Assembly (NCBI GenBank): GCA_947581825.1
Contig: CANPVP010000003.1
Span: 62,001 to 126,000 of the forward strand
Origin: an uncultured Clostridia bacterium
GTDB lineage: Bacteria > Bacillota > Clostridia > TANB77 > CAG-508
Direction of reading: 5' to 3'
DNA length: 64,000 nucleotides
Shown: in pieces, positions 9,501 to 18,493 of the stretch
Position numbering within the stretch: the first letter of the stretch is position 1
Layout of the letters: each line of letters begins with the position of its first letter
Notes under the pieces: model-generated
What the model saw: only the letters and a program-made list of their open reading frames with translations
Told to the model about the DNA's origin: nothing
The model's database searches: none
Position numbers and translations under genes: made by a program

Positions 9501-12254
9501 TTAAATGCATGGCAACCATTAGGAGCTGTTGCATATTCAGGAGATGAAATAACTGTTTATGTAGGAAATGAGTATAAAACTATTGGTGAAAGAACAAACT
9601 TAGAATTAATTATTACACAATATCATGCTCAAGCAGGTAATGGATGGAAACAAACATATAAATTATCTGTAGGTAAAAATGTAATAACTGTCCCACAATT
9701 TACTACTTATGATGTTGAAAAAGGTGGTTCATTATACATAAATTATACAGGATTAAAGGATGATCATCCTCTTAAACCATATGAAAACAGTTATGGTGTA
9801 AGAGTTGAAGGAGCATATGAAATTCCAGTATTGGATTTAACAAAAGTATCTAGTGAAAAAGATAGAAAAGAAGCAGTTAAGAAATATGTAAAAGAACTAG
9901 AAGATGTTGTTAAGAATATTGAATCAACACATAATTCAGAGTGTGTATCAAAAGATAGAATAAATAAAAATTATAATGATGATAACGGAATAAATAGCAC
10001 AAAGAGAAATTGCTTAATTGGAGCAACAGAAATCGTATTAGATCAAATTATGTTGTCAGCATCTTCTGAGCAAATTCTTGCAGGTTTAGGAGAAGGTTCA
10101 ACAGATACAAGAGCAGATAAATTATATAGTTCAATGTGTGCAATGGAAGATATGGTAGATTTGTTCTATTCATACAAAGGACTTAGCAAGGATTCAGTAG
10201 CAGGTGCTAAAAATCAATATCCAAAGAGTAGATTAAATATACGTTATATGAGAATGTCTGGAAGAGCATTTATGTATGCTGGAGGAGAACATATAGGTAT
10301 AGAATGGCCAGAGTTACAAATATTAGCTCAAGGTGAAAAAATAAAGACAACAACTAAAAATAATGTTAAAGGTGCATATGAATCTGGTAACTATTTTGGA
10401 TGGGGTATTGCACATGAAATAGGACATGTAATCAATCAACAAGCTTATGTATATGGAGAAGTTACAAATAATTATTTCGCTTTATTGTCACAGGCTAAAG
10501 ATACAAATGAATCAATCAGATTTAAGTATGCAGATGTATATGAAAAAGTAACTTCTGGAAAGATTGGAAAATGTCAAGATGTATTCACACAATTAGGTTT
10601 ATATTGGCAATTACATTTGGCTTATGATAAAGGTGGATATAACTTTGTTACTTATGATAATTACCAAGATTGGTTTGATAATTCAATTTTCGGAAGAATG
10701 GATACATATGCAAGGGATACATCAAAAGCACCTAAAGCAAAGGAAAATGGAGTAGATTTAAAACTAGAAAAATCAGATACAGATAATAATCTAATGAGAT
10801 TAGCTTGTGCAGCTACAGAGAAGAACCTATTAGAATTCTTTGAAAAATGGGGATTAGTTCCAAATGCTGAAACAAAAGCATATGCAAAACAATGGCAAAA
10901 AGAAACTAGAGCAATTTATTATATAAATGATGATGCTAGAACCTATCAGTTAGAGAAAAAGTCAAAAATGCAAAAAGATACAAAAGTCGAAGCATCAGCA
11001 AAGATTGGAAGTCAAGAAAATCAAGTAGAAATAAAAGTAAACAATAACAATAAAGAAGCAAACAAAGATGCAATGTTAGGTTATGAAATAATAAGAACTT
11101 ATATGCAAAATGATGTAGAAAAATCTGATATAGTAGCATTTGTAACAGCAGATGGTACTACAAAAGATATAGTATATACTGACACAATAGAGTTATTAAA
11201 CAATAGAGTATTTACTTATAAAGTTGTAGCTTATGATAAGTATTTAGAAAAAACAGAAGTATGTGTATTAGATCCAATAAAAGTTTCACATAAAGGAATT
11301 ATATCTGGAAATAAAAATTGGACAATAGAAACCAACTTAAAGTCTGAAGGTGATGTGGTTAAAACACCAGATAGTGATTCACCAGATGCAGAAGGAATTG
11401 ATAAGAAAATTGTAGACATAATTGATAATAATCATGATAATGAATATATTGCAAAAGAAACCTATGATGGACAACCAGCAACATTTACAATATCTTTAGA
11501 TACAGTAAAGAGAATAGTAGGATTTAAATATACAGCTAAAAATGATGTAAAACTAGAAAACTACACAGTTGAAATAAGTATGGATGGAGAAAAATGGGAA
11601 ACTGTTAAAACAGTTGAAAAAGCAGAAAAATCTAATGAAGTTTACTTTAATAAAGAAAATGATGATAAATTATACATGTATGATACATCATTTATAAGAT
11701 TTACTTTTAAAGATACAAAATTAACACTTTCTGAAATTGAATTTATTGGTCAAACAGGAGATAATGTTGATCTTGTATTAAATGGAATTGGTAAATTAGA
11801 TAAAGAAGTTACTTTAGGAACAAGTGATGCTACAGGTGCAAAAGTAGTAATTCCAAAAGATGCTATAGTATTCACAGGACAGTACAAAGGAAATCCAGCA
11901 TACAATGTTGTAAAATTATGGAATCAAAATAATGAGTTGATTTCAGGAAGTCAAACATTCTTTGCAGATCCTGTAAAAGAAGGCGGAGAACTTGGAGAAG
12001 TAAGCGAAGGCTTATGGTTCTATTGGGTTGAACCTACTATGGAAGACGAAGATGGAAAGAAAGTTGATAATCCAGCATATAAAGAAATACTAAGTGGAAC
12101 AGGTAAATATTCTGTTAGAGCTGAATTATATCGTGTAGATGATGCTATGACATTAGAGGGAGAAAGATTAACAAGTGATTCTTATAGAGTTGAAGTACCA
12201 AAAGAAATGCCAAAAATACAATTAAATACAGATGGAAAGATACAAGAAAAATAA
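6537..12254 (+). CDS. Secreted M60 metallopeptidase with dockerin, FN3 and discoidin-like domains
   Basis: The protein has 1905 residues. It starts with a signal peptide (about 1-27) and a long acidic low-complexity region. A dockerin-like pair of calcium loops follows near 270-325 (GDFNSDKQIDEKD and GDLNGDNQIDIVD), then two FN3-type domains (about 540-730) and a discoidin/F5-8C-like carbohydrate-binding region (about 760-905). The M60 domain (about 980-1440) has zinc motif HEIGH at 1293-1297 and Glu1308 in GEVTNN. A further FN3-like and an F5/8C-like domain complete it. M60 enzymes cut mucin-type glycoproteins. It has no sorting signal, so the dockerin probably holds it to cohesin proteins, one of which may be the next gene. 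The RBS is AAAGGAAAGGA. Confidence 0.88.
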   Translation: MKRTLKITIVITLLFTLICPNFAVIAADLTNNEANTATVEEQNNEQVNNSSGVTEKTPEENNENANTTVKVDNDDAEKKGDDENGELAKQNEYEKPNDENKQADEVEQSNEAKEQQEVSTYNKEKEASEQEISTISNSEESGKENNEEEAEDKEDKSGKLFINIDLRLPQASPKFDVTLKKGDKAVSDKPTINKNDDGTMVYYTFDGLEPGDDYKLTISGKGYIPFSQTLEIKSKTTSEISFTNGYDSSELHDDENHNIIGKKGYGVVPIGDFNSDKQIDEKDTNAIVNRIEENSKKSSKNQNVSGDLNGDNQIDIVDLSYAFINRKEKNQIITGLVSFISQVPEDAKITTDKTEIANGVKIEEIFKNDGDYVSLKPANGEEIDKNHPVSIELELKKEKSEIPAQEITIAPSPNPENNIEAGSVSVVGIDENGKEVTIECDFDKDTEGQPVTHGLNEIKPIATLASTNPVKIAVNDTQVKNSAVSFNDDGTIVVDLGGKIAVKKITITVTKTKSNKLADISKVEFLNGMSDKIPEPVLSIPENVSAKATEYDITVSWDYVPNVTGYEVFVTNTKTNKSETFHVDGHVLKIERFDNDFIKNMLKQKFAIQVRSVNGEWVSGYSTPIVYATPTSDGIPNPPTGVNLTGAYKEIQVTWDADSKADSYEVWYRPYESGDFIQLEPEKTITDSKYTIKNLIEKTKYQVYVVSVNKHGKSAPSVINTAETTTTQPVKMPKRNLINTANKAGTLTNHIKDVKLNNGYMVGSSLDETAKTAKGVVDNSYESYFQVDDWDVGGWYAGEKTPTITFDKKYKMNYFTIAQAEWLGTIGYARVTYYNNGKATTVAASQVYTAQDEDGNNYTVVKLPKPITTDKISIGIGRTNQGLRKITIAEMCFYEYDDLEERINDLYSDQMHIQLKDSVTEATIEKLEKELNTKDEKTGEYHPEREKLQDEIDTAKEILANGAKLTKTTKIDTNVTKFYDGHIEFTGGLNAWQPLGAVAYSGDEITVYVGNEYKTIGERTNLELIITQYHAQAGNGWKQTYKLSVGKNVITVPQFTTYDVEKGGSLYINYTGLKDDHPLKPYENSYGVRVEGAYEIPVLDLTKVSSEKDRKEAVKKYVKELEDVVKNIESTHNSECVSKDRINKNYNDDNGINSTKRNCLIGATEIVLDQIMLSASSEQILAGLGEGSTDTRADKLYSSMCAMEDMVDLFYSYKGLSKDSVAGAKNQYPKSRLNIRYMRMSGRAFMYAGGEHIGIEWPELQILAQGEKIKTTTKNNVKGAYESGNYFGWGIAHEIGHVINQQAYVYGEVTNNYFALLSQAKDTNESIRFKYADVYEKVTSGKIGKCQDVFTQLGLYWQLHLAYDKGGYNFVTYDNYQDWFDNSIFGRMDTYARDTSKAPKAKENGVDLKLEKSDTDNNLMRLACAATEKNLLEFFEKWGLVPNAETKAYAKQWQKETRAIYYINDDARTYQLEKKSKMQKDTKVEASAKIGSQENQVEIKVNNNNKEANKDAMLGYEIIRTYMQNDVEKSDIVAFVTADGTTKDIVYTDTIELLNNRVFTYKVVAYDKYLEKTEVCVLDPIKVSHKGIISGNKNWTIETNLKSEGDVVKTPDSDSPDAEGIDKKIVDIIDNNHDNEYIAKETYDGQPATFTISLDTVKRIVGFKYTAKNDVKLENYTVEISMDGEKWETVKTVEKAEKSNEVYFNKENDDKLYMYDTSFIRFTFKDTKLTLSEIEFIGQTGDNVDLVLNGIGKLDKEVTLGTSDATGAKVVIPKDAIVFTGQYKGNPAYNVVKLWNQNNELISGSQTFFADPVKEGGELGEVSEGLWFYWVEPTMEDEDGKKVDNPAYKEILSGTGKYSVRAELYRVDDAMTLEGERLTSDSYRVEVPKEMPKIQLNTDGKIQEK

Positions 12255-12261
12255 GAATTAA

Positions 12262-12297
12262 TTCTGTAAAGTAATCTTTATAGATTACTTTACAGAA
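12262..12297 (+). repeat. Perfect 15-bp inverted repeat between surface genes
   Basis: The arms TTCTGTAAAGTAATC and GATTACTTTACAGAA are perfectly complementary with a 6-base loop. No T-run follows, so it is not a standard terminator. It could stabilise or process the mRNA between the M60 gene and the wall-anchored gene, or act as a weak terminator. Confidence 0.7.
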
Positions 12298-12337
12298 GAC
12301 TGAATTTAAATCTAGTAAATTTAATAAGGAGGACAAA

Positions 12338-13714
12338 ATGAATTTTAATAGAAAAAGAATCATTCAAATAGCAGTTATTCTTCTAACTATTGCTTTGTTG
12401 GCAAGTATTGCATATAAAATTTCTATTGCAAATAATGTAGAGTCTAATGCAACAGAGGTTATACAAAGAGATAGAACAAATGTAATATTAACTCAAGATA
12501 CTGAAAATCCAGATATTGTTCATGTAAATTTAGGTATGGCAGATGTTGATAGTGTAGCATCTTTTCAAATTGGTTTAGATATAAATGTAGATAGTGAAGT
12601 AAATTATAAATTTAATTGGAATAAAAAATTCGATAATAGTGATGTATTTACAGATGTAAAATATACTGATGAAAGTAATGGACCAGATACTGATAGAGTT
12701 AATATTTACTATGTAGGAACAGAAGAATTAAATATAAATGAAGTAGATAATATAGAATTAGGAACTTTAGAATTTACAGTTCCTGAAGACATAAAAGAAA
12801 CTTCAGTAACAATAACACCAGTAAATGAATTTTCAAAAGTATCTTCAATAGGGCATAATGCAACAAAAATAGATGTTAAATTACCAGATGATAGCTTTGG
12901 ACCAGCTAATATAAAAGCTGAATCTAAAATAGAAGAAGCTATACCTTTGAAATCTATATCTCTTAATAAAACCAAAACTACTATAAATGTTGGTGAAACA
13001 GAAAAATTAACAGTTTCTTTTGATCCAGACAATACAACAGATAGTAAAGATATAATATGGGAATCTAGTAATTTTGATTATGTAACAGTTACAGATGATG
13101 GTGAGATAAAAGGTATAAAGCCAACACCAGAAGGTGAAGAAATAACTATTACAGCAATGACTTTAGGAGAAAAAGTTGCAGAATGCAAAGTAACTGTAGT
13201 GGGAAAAGTTGCAAAATTAGAAGGTGTAACTTTAGATAAACATGAAATAGAATTACAAGAAGGTGAAACAGATAAATTAACTGCAACACTAGTACCTTCA
13301 AATGCAGAAAATACTGAAATCGAATTTTCTTCTTCTGATAAATCAATTGTAACAGTTAATGATGATGGAGAAATTAAGGCAATAAAAGAAGGCACAGCAA
13401 CAATAACTGTAACAGCAGGTGAATTTACAGATACTTGCACAGTAACAGTTAAGAAAGCATCTAAAGCAGATACAGATTCATCAGATGATGAGTCATCTTA
13501 TGATAGTGATGAAGAATTATCAGGTGATAATGAGCAACAATCAGAAGAAAAAGTAAATAAAGATGATAATACAGAAAACTCTACTTCTGATGAAGATGAT
13601 GGAGGAATACCAAAAACTGGAGATATTGCAGTAGAATTATTTGTAGTGCTAATGATAGTTTCAGGCTTAGGAATAGTATTTATTATAATAAGTAAAAAGA
13701 AAAATAAAAAATAA
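12338..13714 (+). CDS. Wall-anchored cohesin-like/Big2 protein with IPKTG signal
   Basis: The protein has 458 residues. An N-terminal hydrophobic segment (about 6-28) is followed by a region at about 40-185 that looks like a cohesin/CBM-type beta sandwich (VHVNLGMADVDSVASFQIGL). Two Big2 immunoglobulin-like domains follow (about 200-285 and 295-372), then an acidic Ser/Asp linker. A C-terminal sorting signal has IPKTG at 424-428, a membrane helix and a KKKNKK tail. It is probably a wall-attached scaffold. The dockerin-bearing M60 gene lies before it and a class B sortase after it, which suggests one display system. The cohesin call is by pattern and less certain than the anchor. Confidence 0.8.
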   Translation: MNFNRKRIIQIAVILLTIALLASIAYKISIANNVESNATEVIQRDRTNVILTQDTENPDIVHVNLGMADVDSVASFQIGLDINVDSEVNYKFNWNKKFDNSDVFTDVKYTDESNGPDTDRVNIYYVGTEELNINEVDNIELGTLEFTVPEDIKETSVTITPVNEFSKVSSIGHNATKIDVKLPDDSFGPANIKAESKIEEAIPLKSISLNKTKTTINVGETEKLTVSFDPDNTTDSKDIIWESSNFDYVTVTDDGEIKGIKPTPEGEEITITAMTLGEKVAECKVTVVGKVAKLEGVTLDKHEIELQEGETDKLTATLVPSNAENTEIEFSSSDKSIVTVNDDGEIKAIKEGTATITVTAGEFTDTCTVTVKKASKADTDSSDDESSYDSDEELSGDNEQQSEEKVNKDDNTENSTSDEDDGGIPKTGDIAVELFVVLMIVSGLGIVFIIISKKKNKK

Positions 13715-13726
13715 TTAAACATAAAA

Positions 13727-13770
13727 CATAGGCTTTTATATAACTTATATAAAAGCCTATGATGTATTTT
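13727..13770 (+). terminator. Intrinsic terminator
   Basis: A 17-bp perfect stem (CATAGGCTTTTATATAA with its complement) and one-base loop are followed by a T-rich stretch, after the wall-anchored protein gene. Confidence 0.8.
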
Positions 13771-13782
13771 TATAATTAAGAT

Positions 13783-13829
13783 AATTTGCAAAATCATTGA
13801 TGTTAATATATGCAATAATTTTGCAAATT
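13783..13829 (+). promoter_or_regulatory. Inverted repeat upstream of sortase
   Basis: The arms AATTTGCAAAAT and ATTTTGCAAATT (extended by ATTG/CAAT after one mismatch) flank a 13-base loop and end 21 bases before the sortase start. No T-run follows. It could be an operator for a dimeric regulator or an RNA hairpin in the leader; which one cannot be decided from sequence. Confidence 0.5.
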
Positions 13830-13849
13830 ACCTTGAAAGGAAAGAGTTT

Positions 13850-14638
13850 ATGAAAAAAAGCAATAGAGAAGGAAAGAGAATAAAAAAATCTGAAAAAAAT
13901 ATATCAACAAAAAATATTTCGAGAATACAAAATATCTTATTAATAATTTTTATAATTATATTTATATTTTCAGGAATTAAATTACTAAGTTGGTATATAA
14001 GAACGGGAAAATCACAAGAAAAATATGAGGAATTAGCAAAAGAGGTAGTACAGAAAACAGAAAATATAGAAGAGAATATTATAGATTTTAGTAAATTAAA
14101 GGAAATAAATTCAGATATAGTAGCGTGGATAAAAATAGATGGAACAGTAATTAATTATCCTATAGTACAAAGTTTTGACAATAAATATTATTTAGACAAG
14201 AACTTTTATAGAGAAAAAGATAGTGCAGGAACTTTGTTTTTAGAGTCAAAAAATAAAAAGGATTTTAGTGAAAATAATACAGTAATCTATGGACATAATA
14301 TAAAAAGAGGTACTATGTTTGCAGATTTAATAAAAATATATAATGGTGAATTAGGTCAAGATGTTAATATTGAGATATACACACCTGATAAAAAAATGAC
14401 TTTTAAGGTACTTTCTAGTTATGCAATAAAATCAGATGATACATATGCAGTAAATACAGATATTGGAAAGTATGAAATGGAAGAATTTAAAAGAACAATA
14501 AAACAAAAAAGTGAAAAAGAATTTAAAGGTGATGCAGATGAAGTAGAAAGAGTTTTAACACTTTCTACTTGTGACAAAACGGGCAAAAAAAGAATAATTG
14601 TACATGCTGAATTATTTGAAGAACTTCAGTTGCAATAA
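13850..14638 (+). CDS. srtB: Class B sortase
   Basis: The 262-residue protein has a basic cytoplasmic N-terminus, a membrane segment (about 28-42) and a sortase domain with His149 (YGHNIKRG), Cys241 (TLSTC) and Arg248. The KEINSDIVAWIKIDGT-type opening and overall length fit class B. Sortases cleave the sorting motif and attach the protein to peptidoglycan. Classical SrtB uses NPQTN-like motifs, while the adjacent anchored protein has IPKTG, so this enzyme probably belongs to the class B forms that accept xPxTG motifs. It has its own RBS (TTGAAAGGAAAG) and lies just after the anchored substrate candidate. Confidence 0.9.
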   Translation: MKKSNREGKRIKKSEKNISTKNISRIQNILLIIFIIIFIFSGIKLLSWYIRTGKSQEKYEELAKEVVQKTENIEENIIDFSKLKEINSDIVAWIKIDGTVINYPIVQSFDNKYYLDKNFYREKDSAGTLFLESKNKKDFSENNTVIYGHNIKRGTMFADLIKIYNGELGQDVNIEIYTPDKKMTFKVLSSYAIKSDDTYAVNTDIGKYEMEEFKRTIKQKSEKEFKGDADEVERVLTLSTCDKTGKKRIIVHAELFEELQLQ

Positions 14639-14663
14639 AGAAAATTTTATATGATTGGTAGAG

Positions 14664-14694
14664 GCAAATGATTATTGATAATCATTTGCTTTTA
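14664..14694 (+). terminator. Intrinsic terminator
   Basis: The 12-bp perfect stem GCAAATGATTAT/ATAATCATTTGC with a 2-base spacer is followed by TTTTA, after the sortase gene. Confidence 0.75.
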
Positions 14695-14778
14695 TGATAT
14701 TATAGTGAAAACAAAGTTATTAATAATGAAATATGAAAGGAGGTTTGTGAGAATTAAAAATTCTTACAAGGATAAAGT

Positions 14779-15849
14779 ATGTTAGATATAAAAATAGAAA
14801 AAACAAAAAATCCAAAGAAAAAGCCAGGGGAAAATGAAGAAATAGAATTTGGAACTATATTTACAGATCATATGTTTATTATGGATTATGAAAAAGGAAA
14901 GGGATGGATAAATCCTAGAATTGAAGAATATAAAGATTTAGTAATATCACCAGCAGCAATGGTATTTCATTATGGACAGACAATGTTTGAAGGGATGAAA
15001 GCATATAAAACTGATGAAGGAAAAACAGTTTTATTTAGACCAGATAAAAACATAGAAAGAGCCAATAATTCAAATAGAAGATTGTGCATTCCAACAATAC
15101 CAAACGAGGATTTCCTACAAGCTGTTAAAGAAATAGTTAAAGTAGATGAAGATTGGATTCCAAGAAAAAAAGGATCAGCATTATATATAAGACCTTATAT
15201 AATAGCAACAGAACCAGCTCTACATGTAAATCCTTCTTCTCAATATAAATTTATAATAATACTTTCTCCTGTAGGAGCTTATTATAAAGAAGGATTAAAT
15301 CCAGTAAAAATATGGGTAGAGGATGAATACGTAAGAGCTGTAAGAGGCGGAATTGGTGAAGCTAAAACTGGAGGTAACTATGCTGCATCTTTGTATTCAC
15401 AAGAAAAGGCTCATGAAGCAGGATATTCACAAGTGTTATGGCTTGATGGTATAGAGCATAAATATATAGAAGAAGTTGGAGCAATGAACATATTCTTTAA
15501 AATAAATGGAAAAGTAGTAACTCCAATGCTTAATGGAAGTATATTGCCTGGTGTTACTAGAAATTCAGTAATTGAAGTATGTAAAAGTTGGGGATATACA
15601 GTAGAAGAAAGAAGAGTTTCTGCTGAAGAAATATATAAGGCTGCTAAAGATGGAAGTCTTGAAGAAGTTTTTGGCTCAGGCACAGCAGCTGTAATTTCAC
15701 CTGTCGGAACTCTTAAATTTGAAGATGAAGTTTTTGAAATAAACAATAATCAAATAGGAGAAGTAAGTCAAAAATTATATGATACAATAACAGGAATCCA
15801 AACAGGGAAAGTTGAAGATAAATTTAATTGGATAGTAGAAGTAAAATAG
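14779..15849 (+). CDS. ilvE: Branched-chain amino acid aminotransferase
   Basis: This 356-residue PLP fold-type IV enzyme has the pyridoxal Lys at 196 (GEAKTGGNYA) and conserved MFEGMKAY, LYIRPY and GSGTAAVISP segments. It transfers the amino group between glutamate and the keto acids of Leu, Ile and Val. A strong AAAGGAGG at 14736-14743 sits about 35 bases before the ATG; nearer the start there is only AAGGATAAA. Between them GTGAGAATT and AATTCTTAC can pair, so the leader may fold. A 12-codon GTG reading frame (14747-14785) overlaps the start but lacks Leu/Ile/Val runs. The gene stands alone. Confidence 0.93.
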   Translation: MLDIKIEKTKNPKKKPGENEEIEFGTIFTDHMFIMDYEKGKGWINPRIEEYKDLVISPAAMVFHYGQTMFEGMKAYKTDEGKTVLFRPDKNIERANNSNRRLCIPTIPNEDFLQAVKEIVKVDEDWIPRKKGSALYIRPYIIATEPALHVNPSSQYKFIIILSPVGAYYKEGLNPVKIWVEDEYVRAVRGGIGEAKTGGNYAASLYSQEKAHEAGYSQVLWLDGIEHKYIEEVGAMNIFFKINGKVVTPMLNGSILPGVTRNSVIEVCKSWGYTVEERRVSAEEIYKAAKDGSLEEVFGSGTAAVISPVGTLKFEDEVFEINNNQIGEVSQKLYDTITGIQTGKVEDKFNWIVEVK

Positions 15850-15885
15850 TATGAATTAACCGAAGTACATACTAAGGAGAAAAAG

Positions 15886-17946
15886 ATGGATCAATATAGT
15901 TTAGTAGAATTAGTAAGTGATAAGAGTTTTTATGAAATAGAAGAATTTTTAAAAGAAAAAAATGATGAGATTGTTAAGATAGAAGAAAAAATAGGTTTAT
16001 CAAGAAGCGTTATTCTAAAAAATGAATTAATTAGAGCACTTGTAGATTTATTATATTCCAAACGAATAGATGAACTGAATGAGGCTTTAGAAAGTGATTT
16101 GATAAAAGAACTAGATAACTATATGAAAAAATTTAGAAAAACTAGTTATGCTCAACTTATAATTAGAGAAAGAATAGATAATTTAAAGGATGATCCAGAC
16201 TTATTAAATATAATTAATAATGTTAATATTGATAATAAATTAAAAGCAGATATAATTTTATGGAATAGATATATTAGTATAGAACAAAAACGAGATTTTT
16301 TTATACATAATATAGAGATTACGCAAGAAGCAATTTCAACAATAGAACATTTTTTAGGCTCAAAAGAAACTGCTACAATACTTATACAAATAAAAGACAA
16401 ACAGTTTATGAAAAAATGTTTAGAAAACGAAAATCTTATTTTAGATTCATATGCAATTGTTAGTATATTAGAAGAAATAAATGATATTGAATATATAAAA
16501 CAGTATATAATTGAACATGGAAATAGCCTTGATAGTTTTAAGAAATCCGAGCTGATTTCTTTTATAGGAGACATTGATTATACTTTAGAATGTATTGAAA
16601 ATCCAGAAATTAAATTATCTGAACATTCTCAATTTATATTATTAAAGCAATTTAATGATAATGAAAAAACTAGAAAGTTTCTAAAAAATAATAAATCTTT
16701 AGAAGAAATAACAAGGCTAAGTGTGATACTAAGTAGTAATGATATAGATTATATAAGAGAAAGTTTAGAACAAGAAGAGTTTGAAAATTTAAATTTAGTT
16801 CAAGTATTGAAATTTGCTACAGGAGATACTAAGTATTTTGAAGAAAAAGGAAAGAAAAAGAGATTAACTATTCCCAAAGGCTTAGATTTTGGAATAGAAA
16901 TTGAAAGTGGAGGTAATGATCTTTTTGCAATAATATCTCCAAGAGTAAATAATCGTATAAATAATTGGGAATCAGTACCAGATGGAAGTGGAACAGAACT
17001 AAGTTCACCAATTTTAACTAATAATGAAATAAGTGTAAATGAAATATATCGAACATGTAATTTTTTGGCAGAAATGGGACAAAATACAACAGAAGAAGAT
17101 GGAGGTCATATTCATTTTAGTGCTAAATATTTAAAAGATAGAAATGCATATATTAACTTATTAGAGTTATATGGAAATACAGAAAAATTGCTGTACTTAA
17201 TTAGTAATGATGAAAATCAGATTCCAAGATTAGGAATAATGGATCATGCAGTTCCATTATCAAAACATATACAGAAACAATATAAAAATACGCAGAATTT
17301 ATCAAGAGAAGAGATAGAAAAATTAAGGAGTTTAGATGATAAAACATTTATAAAAGAATTAAAAAATATACAACAAGGAGATAGAGGAGCTGGAATTAAT
17401 CTTGATAATTTGGAGGATGATTCTGGAACAAAACAAATTAATACTATTGAATTTAGAATGCCAAATGGAACAATTAAGCCAGATATATGGATTGAAAACA
17501 TTAATCTATTTGGAGGGATACTTAAAGCATCACAAGAATTATCAGAGATTCAAAGTAAGAAAACAGAAGAATTAACTGAAGCAGATAAGGATAAATTAAA
17601 ATTATTTGAAATGGTAAAAACAGAAGGAGTAGATGACAAAACAAAATTGCAATACCTTTTAGAGTTAGCAATAAATGAAGAAGATAGAGAAATATATATG
17701 AAAAGGTATTTTATTAACGAGAAAATATTTATAGAAGAAAATAAAAGATTGTATGAAGCTTTAGAGAATGGAGTGGCACAAACACCATTAAGGTTAGACT
17801 TGTGGAGACCTACAACTTATAAAATTGGTAAATATTGTTATACAAGTAAAAATCCTTTTAATGAACCAGTAAGTGGAGAAGGAATAGAGACAGCAGAATC
17901 GAGATTGAATAGCGATTTGGACAAGACACAATCAAAAACAAAATAA
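15886..17946 (+). CDS. Amidoligase-family protein with helical repeats
   Basis: The protein has 686 residues. The N-terminal half (about 1-320) is all-helical with loosely repeated units of about 40 residues. The C-terminal half matches amidoligase_2, an ATP-dependent carboxylate-amine ligase family related to glutamine synthetase/GCS folds: FGIEIES near 332, DGSGTELSSPIL near 365, GGHIHFSA near 406 and TIEFRMPNGTI near 525. Such enzymes form amide bonds, often on peptides or proteins, but no substrate can be named. The RBS AAGGAG precedes ATG 15886. A small conserved-looking protein gene follows and may be its partner. Confidence 0.68.
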   Translation: MDQYSLVELVSDKSFYEIEEFLKEKNDEIVKIEEKIGLSRSVILKNELIRALVDLLYSKRIDELNEALESDLIKELDNYMKKFRKTSYAQLIIRERIDNLKDDPDLLNIINNVNIDNKLKADIILWNRYISIEQKRDFFIHNIEITQEAISTIEHFLGSKETATILIQIKDKQFMKKCLENENLILDSYAIVSILEEINDIEYIKQYIIEHGNSLDSFKKSELISFIGDIDYTLECIENPEIKLSEHSQFILLKQFNDNEKTRKFLKNNKSLEEITRLSVILSSNDIDYIRESLEQEEFENLNLVQVLKFATGDTKYFEEKGKKKRLTIPKGLDFGIEIESGGNDLFAIISPRVNNRINNWESVPDGSGTELSSPILTNNEISVNEIYRTCNFLAEMGQNTTEEDGGHIHFSAKYLKDRNAYINLLELYGNTEKLLYLISNDENQIPRLGIMDHAVPLSKHIQKQYKNTQNLSREEIEKLRSLDDKTFIKELKNIQQGDRGAGINLDNLEDDSGTKQINTIEFRMPNGTIKPDIWIENINLFGGILKASQELSEIQSKKTEELTEADKDKLKLFEMVKTEGVDDKTKLQYLLELAINEEDREIYMKRYFINEKIFIEENKRLYEALENGVAQTPLRLDLWRPTTYKIGKYCYTSKNPFNEPVSGEGIETAESRLNSDLDKTQSKTK

Positions 17947-17996
17947 CGATAGAGAGAATTCTTAAGATAATACATTTAAAAGAGAGGAGTTTTTGA

Positions 17997-18434
17997 ATGG
18001 AAGATTATTATCCTAGGGCTTATAGAGAAGCATATGAAATAATTAAATATTTACCTAAACAAGATTTTGATAAAATACCAAGTGAAATGATAAATATGTT
18101 AGAAGTTAATATGGACAAAAATTATAAATATGATTTAGATAAAACAAAACCTTTTGAAGAGCAAATTATGCTAAAAGAAACGAGAAACATTTTAGCAGTT
18201 TTTTATAAAAATTATTGGGCTAGTGAACAAGAAAAAGAGAGAATACAAAGCAAGATAAAAAATGATAAAGAAGTATCTGAAAAAGCTAAAAAAGAAAAAT
18301 ACAGCTCTGATATTATTTTTAATCATAATGAAAAAAATAAAATGGAACCAGTAAGTTTAATTGAAACCCAAAAAGAAACTTTGTATTCAAAAATTTTTTC
18401 TTTTATTAAAAATCTAATTAAAAGGAAAAAATAA
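17997..18434 (+). CDS. Small charged protein of unknown function
   Basis: The 145-residue protein begins with a compact region (about 1-80: YYPRAYREAYEIIKYLP, then a short motif ILAVFYKNYW) and ends with a long charged helix and a basic tail (IKRKK). No membrane segment or catalytic motif is seen. It follows the amidoligase-like gene by 50 bases and has an AGAGGAG RBS. I recognise no characterised family. A role with the preceding protein is only suggested by position. Confidence 0.65.
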   Translation: MEDYYPRAYREAYEIIKYLPKQDFDKIPSEMINMLEVNMDKNYKYDLDKTKPFEEQIMLKETRNILAVFYKNYWASEQEKERIQSKIKNDKEVSEKAKKEKYSSDIIFNHNEKNKMEPVSLIETQKETLYSKIFSFIKNLIKRKK

Positions 18435-18493
18435 AAAAGTGAAAAAGTTGATAAAAAATTTGTTTGACTATTATTTAGATAAGGAGTATAATT

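Noticed and set aside
14747-14785. Leader peptide controlling ilvE by attenuation
   Set aside because: The 12-codon frame has no run of Leu, Ile or Val codons, and the RBS spacing is too short.
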